Shown piece after piece: positions 37,080-49,990 of a stretch of DNA of 64,000 bases (the stretch's first letter is position 1; each line of letters begins with the position of its first letter). This DNA is from Eucalyptus grandis. Its lineage: Eukaryota > Streptophyta > Magnoliopsida > Myrtales > Myrtaceae. The position numbers and the translations under genes are program-made. Where the stretch lies: positions 7,068,001 through 7,132,000 of the forward strand of contig NC_052616.1 in NCBI RefSeq assembly GCF_016545825.1, read 5' to 3'. The notes below the pieces were generated by a model. The model was not told the DNA's origin. It ran no database searches and was given only the letters and a program-made list of their open reading frames with translations.

Positions 37080-37830
37080 ATTTAGCGTGTCCTCTTATAA
37101 TCGTGCCGATAGAAATCATGAAACACGGCCAAATCACCTTCTAAATGTAGCCTTGGCGATTCAGGGAGATTAACCAAAGCCGAAATACTCGAATACTTGA
37201 CCTCACCCACTTTCCGTTGCGGTTGGAAGACGCGTCTTGGAACCGAGTTAATTGGCCGATTTATATAATCATTTTGAGCGAGACGTGTAGTACGTATAGT
37301 CAGTGGTTGAATTCGAATGGACCTCACGGGGAATCCGCACATCCGACCGTTTAGACGACCGAGAAATCTTTGCGTGTGGATCCGCCAAGTACGAGCGAAG
37401 TACGGCGGAGAGAAAAAAGGCAAAATCGGCATGGGCATCCATGCGTGGTGGACAGGGGCAAAGAGAGAGAAGAGGACATTAGAAAGGCCAGAGCAGGAGC
37501 GAGCATTGATGATGGTCGTGGGCCGCGAATTTTGACTCGGATACGCCGCGAGGAGTTTTCACACCAGAGAGCAGAACAGAGCAGGCAGCAGTCCTTTCGC
37601 ATCGGCGATGGAGGTGGGGGACTGGACCTGATTGCGAGGCGAGGAGCTCGTGGGGCGACGTTGCGTCTCTTTGACCCGGAACGTGGGGGCCGCTCCCTCG
37701 GGTCAAACTCCCCACCTTCTAGTAATGATGATACCTTTTTTCTTCATTTGGGTCGGTGTTGCCGAGGGCAAGGCTCGACAACCCATTTTCGGAATATCTA
37801 AAAATTACTGCTAGAGAATCTCAAGGACTG
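37080..37830. other. CpG-rich island with overlapping short ORFs, no gene recognised
   Basis: Several short frames are open on both strands (for example plus 37370-37801), as expected for GC-rich DNA in this window. None shows a domain, splice continuity or family resemblance. It may be the decayed 5' end of a gene or an unannotated non-coding locus. A GA microsatellite follows at about 37858-37879. Confidence 0.35.
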
Positions 37831-38029
37831 ATTCGTAAGATTAAATTCGCTGAATTCAGAGAGAGAGAGAGAGAGAGAGGAGGCTAGAGGCTAGAGTCCT
37901 CCGTTCACATTGTGGTGGGCCGTAATTTTGCAGAGATGCGCTGCATCTTCTTGACCTTCTAATCGTACAGCGGCACGATGGAGCAGAAATATATTCCTTA
38001 GAGTAGGCCATGTCTCTGGTCGATACACC

Positions 38030-38450
38030 TGTCAAATGAGTAAATATGATTAAATTCGAATTGAGTTAAAAATTATCCGACTCAAGTTGATGCATTTTCG
38101 TGCAAAATCAAGTTAACGTATACTCAACCGAACGCATACTTAATCTGTTCAATATTATTAAAACACTTACATATTTAACTAAATCTAATAAAATTCACGC
38201 TCAAATTGAGATAAGAGTACGAAATAAGTGAGCACGAGATTCAATGAGACCAAGAGAGACCAAGAGATAGTCATCAAAATAAATTAAGTCTAAGTAAATT
38301 ATCAACCCATTTAATATTGTTATTATTTTAGATCTTATCATTTTAAATCCATTTATAACTATTTGTTAAATATGACTAATTCATATAATAACTTAATCTA
38401 TCGAATATTGTTTAAGAAATTGGCCATAAACCCATTATAGCAAGTTTATC
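38030..38450. repeat. Dispersed repeat, copy 1
   Basis: Shares an ordered series of phrases with 42780-43080 in the same orientation: GAGACCAAGAGAGA, then a TAAGTAAATT/AAAGTAAATT block, ATTATTTTAGATCTTA/ATTATTTTGGATTTTA, and TATAATAACTTAATC/TATAATAATCCAGTC. No ORF or TIR recognised. Confidence 0.6.
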
Positions 38451-39098
38451 TATAGATAAAATTTACATGCTCTTCTTCCTCAATCGATAAGTTTCGGGTT
38501 TTGATTTCGACTTCCTAACACAATGTCGAAGCCAAGCATTTGACGTCACAGGTGTTCCACATTTATCTTTTCCTTTTCTTTTTTTCCCCGCAAGACTATT
38601 TTCATGTCTAATATTTATGAGTACATTATTTTTATTAATTTGGCACAAAAAAATTGTATAGATATCGCCGCTGGGATCCACCGGAAACCAACGTTGCAAA
38701 TTAAATTACGTGTCGGCAAGAAGGTGCTGGCAACGATATCTTCGCGAAGATATTATCGTTCCATCACTCCAATTATATTTATTTTCCCAGGAAAAAAATA
38801 AAGAAAAGAAGAAAGAAAAAAAAAAGATTGGGGAAAAGATATCACTGTAGATTCTACCCCGTCCGGGCATGGAAAAAGCGACGACGCGGACGTCCCGTCG
38901 CTTCGGAACCGTCCGATCGAAAGATCTGCGGTCAGCCCCGGTTCGGGTTTTGTCTCGACCGTGGGATTCCGCTGGCCCCATCACATGGCCGGGTGCGGTG
39001 GACAGGGCACGGGAGCGCGTCCGTCCGATCCTCCCGTCGTCTCTCGTAGCCTGACAATCCGACGGTCCCCATCTGCTCTGCCCGGTTCGGATACCTAA

Positions 39099-39123
39099 CC
39101 TAGCCTAGCCTAGCCTAGCCTAG
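39099..39123. repeat. (CCTAG)5 pentanucleotide tandem repeat
   Basis: Five perfect CCTAG units, preceded by one degenerate CCTAA unit, inside a GC-rich patch (38870-39160) that has no convincing gene. Confidence 0.95.
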
Positions 39124-39541
39124 CGTCTCCCGCTAGAGTAGCCCGGTCGGATCCGGGGCGGGTGGGTTCTTTTCTTAACCATTGTACGGTAAAGAAAAAA
39201 ACACGAGAGAGGCTTTTCCAACTTTCTCGTGAGCGAGCATTTTTTACCTCGCTTCGTCTATCATGTAATTATTTTACTCGCCTCATTCGCCCTCTTTTTT
39301 TATTTTTAAATTTTAATTCGAGATCACGGGCACATAAACTTGACTTTTCGGAAATGCGTGGGAAAAAATTGGGTTATTGATGTATACAATCGAACGCCCA
39401 ATTCGCCCTATTGAATCTTGAAAACATTTGGTCGAAAGGACTAGTTAATAAGTGCATCAAAGACATTAATTAGGCGCATTCAAAATAGAAATGAGGCATA
39501 CAAATTTTTATGTCTTTGATAACTATTAATTAGAATTAACA

Positions 39542-39809
39542 AGTATCTTAGAAGTACTCTTTTTTTTTTTTTTTTTGGAAAGAGAATTTGTTAAAGACTG
39601 TCTCACCTTAAATGGGTTTCTCAGGGTACCTCCCCTCCTACGGGTGGGGGTTGAAATGCGGGATAATATCCCCACTGGGCTCTTCGACCACGGCATCTTT
39701 GGTGCCGGGATCCCACCTAGAGGGAGGTTACTGTCATCTCCTATCATAGTAGGCTGATAAACCCCATTGAAGGGTCCGGAAGGGGATGGCAGTATCTTAG
39801 AACTACTCT
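39542..39809 (-). mobile_element. Retroposon-like insertion bounded by 19-base direct repeats
   Basis: AGTATCTTAGAAGTACTCT (39542-39560) and AGTATCTTAGAACTACTCT (39791-39809) match at 18 of 19 positions. A T-run follows the left repeat directly, as expected for a poly(A)-tailed element on the minus strand; the body is about 39561-39790. A minus-strand GTGGGATCCCGG weakly recalls a polymerase III B box. After the right repeat, another T-run and GGAAAGAGAATTTGTTA repeat the element's tail end (39577 onward), suggesting nested insertion or local duplication. Confidence 0.55.
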
Positions 39810-39819
39810 TTTTTTTTAT

Positions 39820-42800
39820 TATTATTATTGGAAAGAGAATTTGTTACACCATGATGTCGTGAATATTTATGGGCTCCACCCTAACATCTATGTGGGAGGG
39901 CGTAGAGGCGTGGCTTCTTATGTGGTCGTGGGACATGACATGACATAGGCACCTATGCTTCTCTTTCTTGTAGATGACAGCCTTATAGAATAATCATTGG
40001 GAAACATGCATTTCGATTCCCCAGAAGCTGTTTTCGTCTTTATCTTTGCTCTTTTTTTTTTTTTCTTTTTTTTGGTTGAAAGTCAATTTCTAATTTCAGC
40101 CCAGTTACCTAACAATGAATAACGCCTGTGTTACCACATTCAATTGTCCAATTTCGTGTCAATATATTAACTTTGATTTTTAACATAAATAACGATTTTC
40201 TCACAAAATTTCACTTGATATAAAAAAAAATTAGTTTAAATCTTTTTCAGAGTCCTCATCTACCTTTAGGATATATATTTTTCACAATTTAATCTTACAC
40301 CAAATACAATAAATACTGCATCATTTTTTTTTTCAACACTACGTCATTTTAATTTAAACCACGCATTCTTTCAATAGTTTAATTCTTAGTCGGTAATGAT
40401 CTCATAATGCGATGGTGTGTTATTATTTGATTGCATCCTGTGTAAAATACTTCCTTTCTAATATATGCATTCAGATGAAAAATTACAAAAATTGTTATAG
40501 CGGTTTAAAGAAATTTCTTATTTTACGGCGTTGAGCTTTTGAGTCACACCCTCTACAATACAACCAAAAGCGCGTTCGTCATTCCACTACCCTACGATTC
40601 ATGGAGAAGACATTTTGTCCATTAGATGTGTCGCACCACTAGGTAAAGACATGTAAAATAGCAAGCCAATCACATGTTAATTATTTTTTAGAGTTCGGAT
40701 ACAAAAGTTGTTTGCGATCAAGAAGTACGTGTTGGGTAGTGACATCATTGAATCAAATACATCATGCCTTTACCAAAAAAAAAAAATTCAAGCGAACAAT
40801 ATAAAATGTTATGTTCAACATGCAATCGATATTTAAATTTCTAGAAAAAGTGTAATTTAAATCAAGGCGTTTCGAGCGCAGCACAATTAAAACCTCTTGA
40901 CTATCTCTCAATTAATTATGTCCAATGTAGTGCGTCTGTAAAAAAATAAATATGCATACCATCATAATCTTCAAACAAACCGCTATCTCTCTCCCCTTAA
41001 TTTGTTTTTCGAATCTATTTTGACCGTTTTGTTATGTTTGTTAATTACTCTTCACTAAACAATATCATATCAGCTCAAAAATTAAGAAATATTGCAAAAT
41101 GTCATGCGGAATATCTAGCGTGCCATATCGGGAAAGTCGGTCGATTGGCTCGATTGGCTCGTTGGGATGATTTGATTGCACATAGGACAAAATGTCTAGG
41201 TCCATCAGTACAACTTTTCCCAAACTAGTTGATCTAAGTATTTTTAGCCAAGTATGGTGCATTAAATTAGGCTTGTCTGATAACCAATCAAGCGTCGAAG
41301 ACTACAAATTCAGCCCCCAATAATTAGATTTGTTTGATAACCTCAATTTAAATCAACCAGATAGGCTCCACTAAGTCAAAATTCCACTGAACGTGGTAAG
41401 CAAGAGTTGGATTACTTAATTAATTTAATAATAAAAACAATCTATGGCAACTTGAATATGGCGAAATACATCGCTAAAACCTACCACTGACGAACATTGC
41501 CCTTATCTTCATTCAAAGAATTAAAAATATTCCGCTGTCAACGACGAATTCTTGGTTTTATTTTCAAATCTTAGGGTTACGAGCATTTGAAATTCGATAT
41601 TTCAAATTTCCAACACCTGATGTCTTTATTTCATCGTGCAATATTCAAATTAAATAAATGAAAAGATGCTCCTATAGACTCCTAGCTAGCCCATGCAGCA
41701 TTCAATAGATCGAATGTCGTGGAGAGGAACCACGAACATCGAACGGTCAAAATTAATCCCCGTGCAACGGAACGCATCGGTCGGATGGTGAGCCATCGCT
41801 GTCCATCGGATTATCCCGTCCCGGATCGATGTGGTGACCCGCCCCTCTTAATTGTGCAATTTGGACTAACGGGCCACTTCATTTTCGAGCTGCAATTGCT
41901 CCGGTCGACGACCCGCGTCGACGGTGACGTCACATTAGTGGCGAGGCAAATATCTCAAATCGGACTTTCGACTTTCGATTTTGTTTCAAGATATGCACAA
42001 GTCCGTACAATAATTAAGAGAGTTGGTAAATGTCGATTTTGATTGGTAAATTCGTCCAAAATCTCCCGATCCAACGTCGTTATCAAAATAACTTTAGTCG
42101 ATAAAAGATGAGACCAAAAAGCTTGATTGAAAATGAAAGTAAATTAATCGAGCAGCGCATGTTTTATCTGAAGATTAGATATGATCGTCCTTTTAAGCAT
42201 TTTTTTTCTACCATGCATTATTGCATGCCGAAGTTGTCGTCAATGAAGACAAAATTCTCGAAATTGCCCTTTTCTATCACGACATTAAAAAAATTATAAT
42301 AATCTAGCGACGACAATTCAATTGCTGCCGGCACTATATTGACATTTAAAAGAAAATGACAGAGCAGAAAATGTAAATTAATAAATAAAATAAACAAAAA
42401 ATGGAAGGGCGGTCAACAGAAAAGGTCAATGGCGGGGCAGAGCGTATTAGACCCGGCTTAAATTGAAATCGTGACTTTCTAAATTGACTAATTGAATGCG
42501 TCGATTACGTTGTCGCTAATCCACCCAACTAACCCGTTGCCACCGACCGTGGGAACCGGGTCGTCGGGTCATCCAATCCCAACCCCCTTTTTTCACTGCA
42601 CGTGATCCGTCCTATTTCATACCAAATGATTAATCAACCCCTTAATCAATAAAGGCCGTACACATCGTAGATAAATTGACCACCAGCACGCCAATTTTGT
42701 ACACAGGTAGACCAATCAGACGAGTGCCAGTCGGAACGGATTTAGTTTGAATCAATAATGATTTGCTTCAATGTAAATATGATGGCTCATATCCAATTTG

Positions 42801-44500
42801 GCCCAATTCATATTACCAAAGCATTTAAATATTTAACCTAATTCCCAAACCGAGGTGAGAGAACAAAGTGGATGAACATAAAATTGAGTGAGACCAAGAG
42901 AGAGTTATAGGAGTTAGTTGGGTTAAAGTAAATTGTGAACCAATTTAACAATTATATTATTTTGGATTTTACTATTATGAACCTCTTTATGACTAATTTA
43001 CTTAATATAATCAACTTATATAATAATCCAGTCCATTAAACATGGGTTAAAAAATAACTACATATAAATCCATACACAACCACAAAACGTCTAGTTAGCT
43101 AAGAACATAATAATAACAAATAGAGATCAACAAAGGACTACGAGTTTGGCAATAGTTTAGAAATATCGGACACGTGATGATTTATCGAAAAGATTTTTTT
43201 GGCTTCAATCTCGCGTTTTGAATTTTGTTTTTATGCCTGAATTTGCTTATGAAGTTTTTGGGTGTGGATTTAGTACTTTTGGAAATACCTTTTTCATTCT
43301 ACTTAGTAATTATCAAGTTGGAGTCCTAATCTATTTTTAAATACAAATTAGGAAAAAAATTCAAATAAAGGTTTGGAGAGGGGCCATTTTTTTTAAAGAA
43401 ATTTTAATGTGAATACTATTTCAAATGATAACATGTAAGACGGTCGTATTAGTTTCGAATAAGGGTTTAAGCTAATTAGCCATACAAGCATTTGAATTTT
43501 AACAGTAAAAAATAGGGCATTTTTGTCTAGAGCAAAATCTGAATAAAGATTAAAGAAAACTAGGAAAAAAAAAAAAAGTCGCTTGAACCACCTCAGTGCT
43601 CATTTGGTTTGATGGGATGTGATTGAACTGCTTACCTTTTAACATGGTCGGGGTGTGCGTTGCTGCTGTTCCAGCATTATCCAAGCGTCGTCATCGAACC
43701 CTTCTGGGGTTGGCCGACGCTTTGGCGGCGTGATGCAATTCGGCCGTCGTTTTGGTTTGGTGGCGCTCGATGCGGAGCCTTTACGTGCCATCGTCCTCCC
43801 GACCATCGCCCCTCGCCAAATTGATGGTGCAGCTCCACTCCTTGGCAGCACCCACCAGATAGGCGTCGCCTCTCGGCATCACGAACGCGGCCACATGACA
43901 GCAATCAAGACAAGAACAAAACATCTAAGGATCGCGAAGAAGGGTGTAAGCAAAGCATCCAAGGTATATCGGAGACGCGATGCAAAGTGTAAGAGGTGGG
44001 AGTGAGGCTAAGAGTGAAAAGATAGATTCGACTGTAACGGTGATCAATAGATGCGATTGAGAAGCAAATGATTGATACAGGAGCGAAAAATGTCATGACG
44101 GAGAATGATTGGAGTTAGTTGAAGCTATGAGATCTTCAATGTTGTGGTCGGGATCCTATGTTCATAGAAATTGGTATTTTTGGCTATATTCTCTTTAACT
44201 TTTCCATTCTTTTAATCGTTATTCATATTTTGTTTTGGACAAGATATTTTCTTCCGACCGCTGAAAAACTCGAGCATTTGCGGACCGGCAAGTTGGAGCC
44301 CTTATTTTAGATTAATCTAGCAATTTCGAATCTTTATTTAAATTAAAATTTGCTTTTGGCCTTCTTTTTATGAGAAAATGAGCGCACGCTTTCGAGCCCT
44401 TTTCGCTAAGAATTACACGTCATGCTTTGGCGGGGCGAGTCGACTCCACGCGCGATCCCACCCGCCGTCCACCATTTCTTCTTCTCTCGTCGTCAACTGT
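39820..44500. other. Gene-poor spacer upstream of IQD
   Basis: Mostly AT-rich, with T-runs and degenerate repeats. Small GC-rich patches at 41700-41960, 42420-42620 and 43640-44000 have open frames but no recognisable protein. The frames at 43639-44005 overlap on both strands, which argues against a real coding region. Confidence 0.4.
42780..43080. repeat. Dispersed repeat, copy 2
   Basis: Counterpart of 38030-38450 with the same order of phrases (GAGACCAAGAGAGAGTTATA, AAAGTAAATTGTGAACC, CTTATATAATAATCCAGTC). The two copies are diverged and lie about 4.7 kb apart. Confidence 0.6.
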
Positions 44501-44512
44501 CTCTCTCCGCCG

Positions 44513-44519
44513 TATAAAA
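44513..44519 (+). promoter_or_regulatory. TATA box of the IQD gene
   Basis: TATAAAA lies 153 bases upstream of the start codon, followed by a CT-rich initiator-like stretch ((CT)n at about 44533-44552). This layout is common in plant promoters, where the transcription start falls in or before the CT tract. Confidence 0.65.
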
Positions 44520-44568
44520 TTCAACACTCCCACTCTCTCTCTCTCTCTCTCTAAGTGCAAGACTGCAA

Positions 44569-44652
44569 ATGCAACTCCATAGCCAAAGCTCGAGTCTCCA
44601 TCACTCCCGCACGCACCACCACCGACACACCGCTTCCCCCTCGCTCAGCTGA
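44569..44652 (+). promoter_or_regulatory. Upstream ORF in the IQD leader
   Basis: The first ATG after the TATA box (44569) opens a 27-codon frame beginning MQLHSQSSSLHHSRTHHHRH and ending TGA at 44650-44652, 19 bases before the main ATG at 44672. It is His/Ser-rich. If translated it would be expected to lower or regulate IQD translation. Conservation is unknown. Confidence 0.45.
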
Positions 44653-44671
44653 ACCGCCGCCGGCCGCCGCC

Positions 44672-47600
44672 ATGGGCAAAGCCTCCAAGTGGTTCCGCAA
44701 CCTCCTCGGCCTCAAGAAGGCCGACTCGCCTTCCCCCCCGCCGGCGCCGCCGCCTGCCAACCGGGAGAAGCGGCGGTGGAGCTTCGTCAGGTCGCACCGG
44801 GACAGGGACGGCGGCGGCGGCGGCCGCCACCGGCGCTGCAGCAGCTCGTGCCCCACCCCCGCCGCCGCCCGCTCGGGGGTCCTCGCCGCGGACCCGAGCA
44901 AGCACGCCATCGCCGTCGCGGCGGCCAGCGCCGCGGCCGCGGAGGCGGCGGTCGTGGCCGCCCACGCCGCGGCGGAGGTGGTGCGGCTGACGAGCAGTGG
45001 TCGGTGCGCCGGCGCCGGCAGCGCCGCGGGGTACGGCGACGGGGGCCGCGCGTCGGCCAGGGAAGTGGAAGCGGCGCTCAAGATTCAGTCGGCATTCCGA
45101 GGCTATCTGGTGAGTTCTCCGATCGTATCTGATGCCGTTTATTCTCATCCTGCACGACGTTTCGGTATCGATTTTGGTGAGATGGTTACGGGGATTAGCC
45201 TGCTTCGAGATGGAGCGAGCGAGCGGCCATCTGGGCGACGCCACGTGTCCGCATTTGTCTTCGTCTTCCTCGATCCGTCGTCTTGAAAACTACCTGCAAT
45301 TAGATTCCTCCATGAGCTGTCGCTACCATTGCTCTGCATTTCTCTGCAATCGCGAGCTTAGAGATTGATTCTAATGGCCGCTTCAATCCCGTGAATCGTT
45401 TCTCAGCAGGAACTTGTCTTTCCATCTGTCAAATCGAAGATTCCTCCCGCCTTTTTTTGTGTGTGTGTGTGTGTGTGTGTGCATGTGTTCCTTCGCTGCT
45501 GTTCTTGTTCTGCAGATTCTAAGCTAAATCAGGCCCTTCGTGTTCCCTCGTTTCTTTCGTGCGGCGAACTTATGAATCAACCATTCGCAGAATCCATCAC
45601 GAGATGAGAAAAATCGAATTCCAGCGAAAGTTCATGGAGGCAAATGCATTGAACGAATCTCCCCACGAAGGAGGCGCGTTCCTTCGTCCATCTACAGTTT
45701 GGGCGATTCGTGATGTTCCTTTTTCCATCTCCCTTTCCTTGCGAGAACTATCCGTTATCAGGACGCTGTCGTTTTGTCCCTCTCTCTCTCTCGCCCACTG
45801 GTTTCGTCCGAGTTGTTCTCCCCCGTCGTTTCACTCGGAAAGAGCTCGCTAGGCAACAGAAATGCCGAAACTCTTTACTGCTGTTTCCATTTCTTCAATT
45901 CCGAGATTCGACGGAAATGGAATATGACGTGTATGTGCAATTAAGATAAAGGAGAAGAAGAAGGAGAAGCCGTGTGGGCCTGGACAAAATTTCTGTCACG
46001 TCCTACACGTTCTGGGAACGAGCTCCTATCAACGTCCATTTGCCATCGCCGAGGCGAGATGGCGTTTTCACTATTTTAATCCTAGAATAGGATTAGGTGC
46101 TCTGCGTTTCTCCGCTGGTCATACCACATTCTCCCTCCCCACTCTACTCTAATCTACTCTGCTCTTGTCCGCTTGCGGTGGCGTCCTCTGCCCCTTTTTC
46201 CCCTTCTGGGGTTCATCTGTATCGTTTTCCCATTATGATAATTTGTCCACTTCTGCTGGGTGGGTTGGGTGGGTTGCGGGGGAGGCTCGTTGCTTAACCT
46301 TTCCACATTCATTTGGTGAGAGGTCTGGTTTTACACGCCGGTCCGTGCGGTTGCCAACTGTACGTGGGAGATGGGTAATTGGTCTTTGCGATTTCTGTGC
46401 TGAATTGCTTGTTGAGTAATTGAATCTGGACGGTGAATGGCTCTCGCAATTTCTTTTCGTGTCATTGACAACATGAGTTAAAGTGCGGACTACGATTTTC
46501 AAATCGAGGTAGATGGCTGGTCGGATAGACTTGGGAAGTTAGGTCAACACTTGGTCTGGCATGCTTTGATATTTTCTCCGGGATTATATGGGAGTGGGTG
46601 GCGGTCCTCGACCCCACAGATTCTTGGAGGTGGCGGTGGTGGGTCTTGGTGGCTAGTTTCCTTAAGTGTGTTTAGGCTACTTTTTGGTGATGAAAGTGGG
46701 ATTAGCTGGTTTTTACTTTTGAGACCTTTTTTGTTGTTGGTGTTGTGGAATTCATGGTCACGGACTCGTGAAACCGAGCAGTCTCTTTTTCCCGTTTGTA
46801 GGGCGGCTAGCGAAACGTCTTTGTCTTCTCGATGCAATGTCAGGCTTTCCTCCTTCTCCCCCCTCTCCCTTTTTCTTTTCGAGCAGGTGCGGGTGTGGAG
46901 TGGGTGAAAACTCGTCTCTTTATGGCGCCTGTTTCCCTTTCATTTTCGCACGTCAGTGTGTGCTCTGGCTTCCCCCTTGGCGCCATTTTCGAAAGCCCAT
47001 CTAATCTAGGAAAATAGTAAATGCAGTTCTCGTGCATGGTGGAAAAGTAGCCATCGTGTTACGTATTTTATATGTTTATATCGGACTGTTGACTGGTTTG
47101 TGTTTCCTCGGTATCACGTCATGTATTGCTCTTTCAAATGTTGAATCCATATGACATGATTGCACGAGAAAAAAAATTAGTGCATTGAAAATTATGAGAT
47201 CCCTTTCGTTTGGTTATGTCATGAGTCAACAAATCCATTTAATTGTTTAACAATAACCGGAAAATCACTATAAATTTACCTCTCGTGAGTGAATAATCAC
47301 CTGGCGTATGCTTTATCCCTGGCCCATGTACTTAGACACCATTCTGTATGACCCACTTTTGGCCGGGGGTCGTGTCTATTTTGTCCCCATTTGCCGTAAG
47401 ACACCGATTTGTGCACGGATTATTGTACTTAGGAAGTTTTTTTTTTTTTTTTTGGTCCCGTCAAAAACTGATTTTTGTCTCAGGGGCGGTGCTGCTTCGG
47501 CCCCTCATTGGAAACCCCCATTGCTTCTCTCGTCCAAATCCTTCGTACATGTCGTCCGACGAGGCGCTCAGCTCATTTTAGTGGTCATTATTTAGACCCA

Positions 47601-49316
47601 AATATGTAGTACCATGTCACTAAATCTATCCGTACGGACCAAATCTTATCTACTTACTGCACGCGTAATTGCAGTTCCAAATCGTCTTTTGACAGTGCTT
47701 TCCCCTGTTGTGGTCATGTGTACTTTGAAGCTAGCTGGACGAATTATTGCCTTTGTTATCTACATTTGTTTGGCTTTGCCTGTAGCTGTGAAAACTCACA
47801 ATTCTCTTTCCTAATCGAGATGTGGCTCTCTGTAATTTACTAAAGATCGTACCTTGAATCTTGCTTCTGCTGCTTCTTGGGTCCGGCAGGCAAGGCGAGC
47901 GCTGCGTGCCCTGAAGGGATTGGTCAAGATTCAAGCGCTGGTGAGAGGGCATATCGAGAGGAAGCGAACTGTGCGCAAAATGCAAGCCCTGTTGCGTGCC
48001 CAGGCTCGGGCACGTGCGGAGAGGGCCCAGGTCTCTGAATCTTCGCAATCAAGCAGCAAGTCCTCTCACTTTCACCACCCGGTAATACCTCCACTTCTCC
48101 CTTCTTTTCATCCGTTTTCTTTTTTGCGTCCTCCTGTGGACCAGCGATTTTTTATATGCTCGCATCGCTTGTGTTGATGATCTTACGCACGTAGCTTTTG
48201 ACAAATTCCTTACGTACGAGAACAAGTGGACCTTCGAGAGCTGCATTTTAAACTATTCATGACAACATTGTTACAGGGCCCCGCTACTCCCGAAAAATCA
48301 GAATATGTGGTTCGAAGCAAGAGTTCCAGACAGGATCAGTCGCCGGTTCTCAGGGTACGCTTCGACCCTCGACTTGGTGTTACGTTGCATTACGTTTATC
48401 ATGTTCCTTAGGTAAATGAATTACTTGAAATCCCAGGATAGCTTGAGGACTGGTTTGTCCAGAAGGAACCTTTAATTGCGGAACCCCCATTATTAATCTG
48501 AAATACTCTTTTAGTGCTTGCTTATCTTTGACGCCTTTATCAATTCAATCCCAATGAATGCAGAGGAATGGTTCCAGATCAAGTGGCAGGATCGTTGGAT
48601 TTCCAGAAAGAGCACCCTTGGGCCGCAATTGGTCAGAGCGTCGTGTCGATGACAGACTGGGGGATCAACGTGGACCTTTGGCGAACAGTGGGCATGTGGA
48701 TGATGAGAGAAGTGATAAGATCCTAGAAATCGATCCAGGGAAGCCCTCCTTTACGCCCAAGCGCCGAAGTCTTGTACAGTCGTCGCGGTACTCGTTGCCT
48801 TCAGACCAAGCGAGTCATAGCTACACCACTTCGAAAGACTCGACGGCGCACCAAACAGTTCCTAGCCCCTCTTCATGTGAGGTGCAATCTCTATGTCCGC
48901 TGGATTTCTCTCATGATGTGGAGGAAGGTGCGTTCTGCACTGCCGACAACAGCCCCCAATTCTATTCTGCGTCTTCCCGGGGCGCTAGTTCTAGGAGAAG
49001 CCCATTCACCCCCACCAAGAGCGATGGCTCGAGAAGCTACTTAAGCGGCTACTCGGACCACCCCAACTACATGGCTTATACCGAATCTTCAAAGGCCAAG
49101 GCCAGGTCGATGAGCGCCCCTAAACAGCGGCCTCACTTTGAGAAATCTAGTTCCACGAAGAGGTACTCTATACACGGGTTCGGCGAATCGAGGTCCATCT
49201 CACAGAAGGTCCTGTCCTTGCATGCCAATTTCTCAAGCAAAGCATATCCGGGGTCGGGTCGCTTGGACAAGCTCGGAATGCCTGTTAGAGGTGATGGGTA
49301 CGGGTATACATACTAG
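44672..49316 (+). CDS. IQ67-domain (IQD) calmodulin-binding protein
   Basis: Plant-specific scaffold that binds calmodulin/CML and often associates with microtubules or the plasma membrane (family knowledge). Exons: 44672-45109, 47890-48081, 48277-48354, 48564-49316, giving 486 residues. Seen: N terminus [16 protein letters not shown], typical of the IQD22-25 type; a Pro/Ala-rich linker; and an IQ67 domain at about 130-195. The first IQ motif (IQSAFRGYL then [10 protein letters not shown]) is split by a phase-0 intron, the conserved intron position of the family. The second is [13 protein letters not shown], followed by [12 protein letters not shown]. The C-terminal half is basic and Ser-rich ([31 protein letters not shown]), as in other IQDs. 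Intron 1 is 2.8 kb and carries a GT microsatellite (about 45463-45482) and a T-run. Start chosen because the MGK(A)SKWFR motif is diagnostic; an uORF lies just upstream. Confidence 0.93.
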
Positions 49317-49990
49317 AGGAAGGTACAGGAGCATACTATTGTCGGTCTCTTCTGATTAAAATCGATTGCCTAACTGATGCTTCGGCCAACCGTCTTCTCT
49401 TCGTAAATGGAATGTATCAAACTATATTAGAATTGAAGTAGTCACCATTAGGGCAGGCCTTCATATATCTAACAGAAGCCGTGTTATAGAGCTTCTAGTT
49501 TTAGTTTGCACCTTATTTCAACTTCCGTGACTCTGCTACTTTTGTTCTCCCTAGTATTAGGAGTCAACTAGGATTGTCAAGGAAGGTATCGATTTTATAG
49601 GATTTACGGAACTTTATTTCGCTTGACAAGAGTGCATTCCTTAAACTATATTGGTATACTCCTACAGATTCACGTACAAACCAACCGCCCGCCGTGGAAA
49701 TGCTATTTTCACCCATCCCTTCTTGCAAAATCCAAGTGAAAAGCAATTCATTCAATCTGTTTTAGAGAGAGAGAGAGAGACACGGAGCGAGATTGGTATA
49801 CTGTATTTCTATAAGTTGACGGACAAAATAACGTGGTGGTGTCTGAAGCTACAGATTTTTACACAAGCTGCAAGGGACGTCACGCAATAAACAAATGAAA
49901 GAACGAGTTATGACGGAAAAAAAATAAAAAAAACAAATGTACCCTGAACACAGAACATATGAGATACAGAACACTCGGGAATTTTTTTTT

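Noticed and set aside
43639..44005. Overlapping ORFs on both strands
   Set aside because: Arg/Gly-rich frames open on both strands from local GC richness; no family, no introns, no promoter-like context.
44551..45244. Long antisense ORFs opposite IQD exon 1
   Set aside because: Ala/Gly/Arg-rich mirror images of a high-GC exon. The IQD frame has diagnostic motifs and correct splicing.
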